Virus record (IMG/VR): IMGVR_UViG_3300029319_000122
Location: 1-42,668 of that record
DNA length: 42,668 nt
Origin: a virus
Reading direction: 5' to 3' (one strand)
Positions 41,997-42,668 of the stretch are shown here, one piece after another. Every line of letters starts with the position of its first letter. Position 1 is the stretch's first letter. The notes below the pieces were generated by a model that saw nothing but the letters and a program-made list of their open reading frames with translations, did no database searches and was not told the DNA's origin. Made by a program: the position numbers and the translations under genes.

Positions 41997-42668
41997 ATGC
42001 AAGCTCCTATTAATCACGAGCATCTGCAAAAGAAGTGGGCACCATTACTTGATTACGATGGACTAGATCCAATCAAGGATAATCATAAGAGAATGGTTAC
42101 CGCACAACTTTTGGAGAACCAAGAACAAGCAATTAGAGAAGAAAAAGAGTTTCTTTCAGAAGCAGTACCAACAAACTTTACTGGTTCCAGTGGAGCCAAC
42201 GCAGGTATGAGTGGTAGTGCAACAGGTGAACTAAAGGGTTTTGACCCTGTTCTAATCAGTTTGATCCGTCGTTCAATGCCTAACTTGGTCGCATATGACC
42301 TAGCAGGTGTTCAACCAATGACTGGTCCTACTGGATTAATCTTCGCAATGAGATCCAAGTTCAGCACACAGGGCGGAACAGAAGCACTATTCGACGAAGC
42401 AGATACTACATTCTCTGCAGTCAGCGCTAACAGAGCTGCTGGAGATGTTGGTAGTGGATACGTCGCAGGTGGAGACGGACAGGCAGTTGGTTTTGGTACA
42501 ACTACACAAAAACCAGCAGCAGGAACAAGTGGAAATCCTGGATTACTTAACCCAAGTACAAACGCAACTCAAGATGCATACAATACTGGTATTGGTATGG
42601 ATACTGAGAAGGCTGAAGCACTTGGAACAAGTGGATCACCAGCTTTCAACGAAATGGCATTCTCAATC
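41997..42668 (+). CDS. 23: major capsid protein gp23 (N-terminal part, runs off the window)
   Basis: An open frame of 224 codons from ATG 41997 reaches the window end without a stop. It encodes the gp23 major capsid protein (521 residues in T4). Hallmarks are LISLIRRSMPNLVAYDLAGV followed by QPMTGPTGLIFAMRS. The N-terminal helical delta region ends in EFLSEAVPTN, where gp21 would cut after Glu55 in L-S-E. T4 cuts after residue 65. After FAMRS comes a Gly/Ala/Thr-rich insert (residues about 122-205), likely equivalent to the variable surface insertion domain of T4. Codon use is richer in G+C than in the baseplate genes, as expected for a highly made protein. Confidence 0.96.
   Translation, partial: MQAPINHEHLQKKWAPLLDYDGLDPIKDNHKRMVTAQLLENQEQAIREEKEFLSEAVPTNFTGSSGANAGMSGSATGELKGFDPVLISLIRRSMPNLVAYDLAGVQPMTGPTGLIFAMRSKFSTQGGTEALFDEADTTFSAVSANRAAGDVGSGYVAGGDGQAVGFGTTTQKPAAGTSGNPGLLNPSTNATQDAYNTGIGMDTEKAEALGTSGSPAFNEMAFSI

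Noticed and set aside
1-42668. tRNA genes, integrase, attachment sites or insertion sequences
   Set aside because: No intergenic gap is longer than about 80 nt, none can hold a tRNA fold that I can see, and no integrase or transposase product is present.

Overview
The window is the core of the late (virion) gene module of a T4-like marine myovirus. Every supported gene lies on the + strand, packed with 1-14 nt overlaps or very short gaps. Recognisable T4 counterparts come in this order: gp25, gp6, a giant protein in the gp7 slot, gp8, a DUF4815-type protein, gp13, gp14, gp15, gp16, gp17, gp18, gp19, gp20, gp67, gp21, gp22 and the N-terminal part of gp23. The strong A+T bias, the small accessory genes between core genes, and the protein types (DUF4815, YHYH-like domain, G-S-G-Y beta repeats) suggest a cyanophage of Prochlorococcus/Synechococcus. 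A Pelagibacter myophage cannot be excluded, because no host-specific metabolic gene is present.

Layout. At 1-2113 there are three small ORFs, a GT-A type glycosyltransferase preceded by a good sigma70-like promoter, and an unrecognised 240-residue protein. At 2156-26734 lies the baseplate region: gp25, gp6, a 4317-residue protein, gp8, a 2489-residue DUF4815-type protein and a 68-residue protein. At 26763-30686 are two small fibre/decoration-like proteins and the neck/tail-completion proteins gp13, gp14 and gp15. At 30686-34789 is the packaging region: small terminase gp16, a basic low-complexity protein, large terminase gp17 and a small zinc-ribbon-like protein. At 34870-37913 are tail sheath gp18 and tube gp19. 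At 37941-42668 is the head region: portal gp20, core protein gp67, a 91-residue protein, protease gp21, scaffold gp22 and major capsid gp23, which runs off the window.

Together these genes build the baseplate wedge, close the neck, package DNA, form the contractile tail, and assemble and mature the prohead. T4-like late promoter boxes (TATAAATA or close variants) stand in nearly every gap of 27 nt or more, so the module reads as a series of late transcription units.

The most unusual content is modular. One family of short beta-rich repeats ending in G-S-G-Y occurs in the giant protein, gp8, the DUF4815-type protein and gp14, and gp8 and gp14 are much longer than in T4 because of it. The giant protein also carries FCCH-like repeats, an RG-x-x-GT...H module, a YHYH-like domain and an internal step in base composition. 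Function calls rest on reading the translated sequences by eye; no database search was run.
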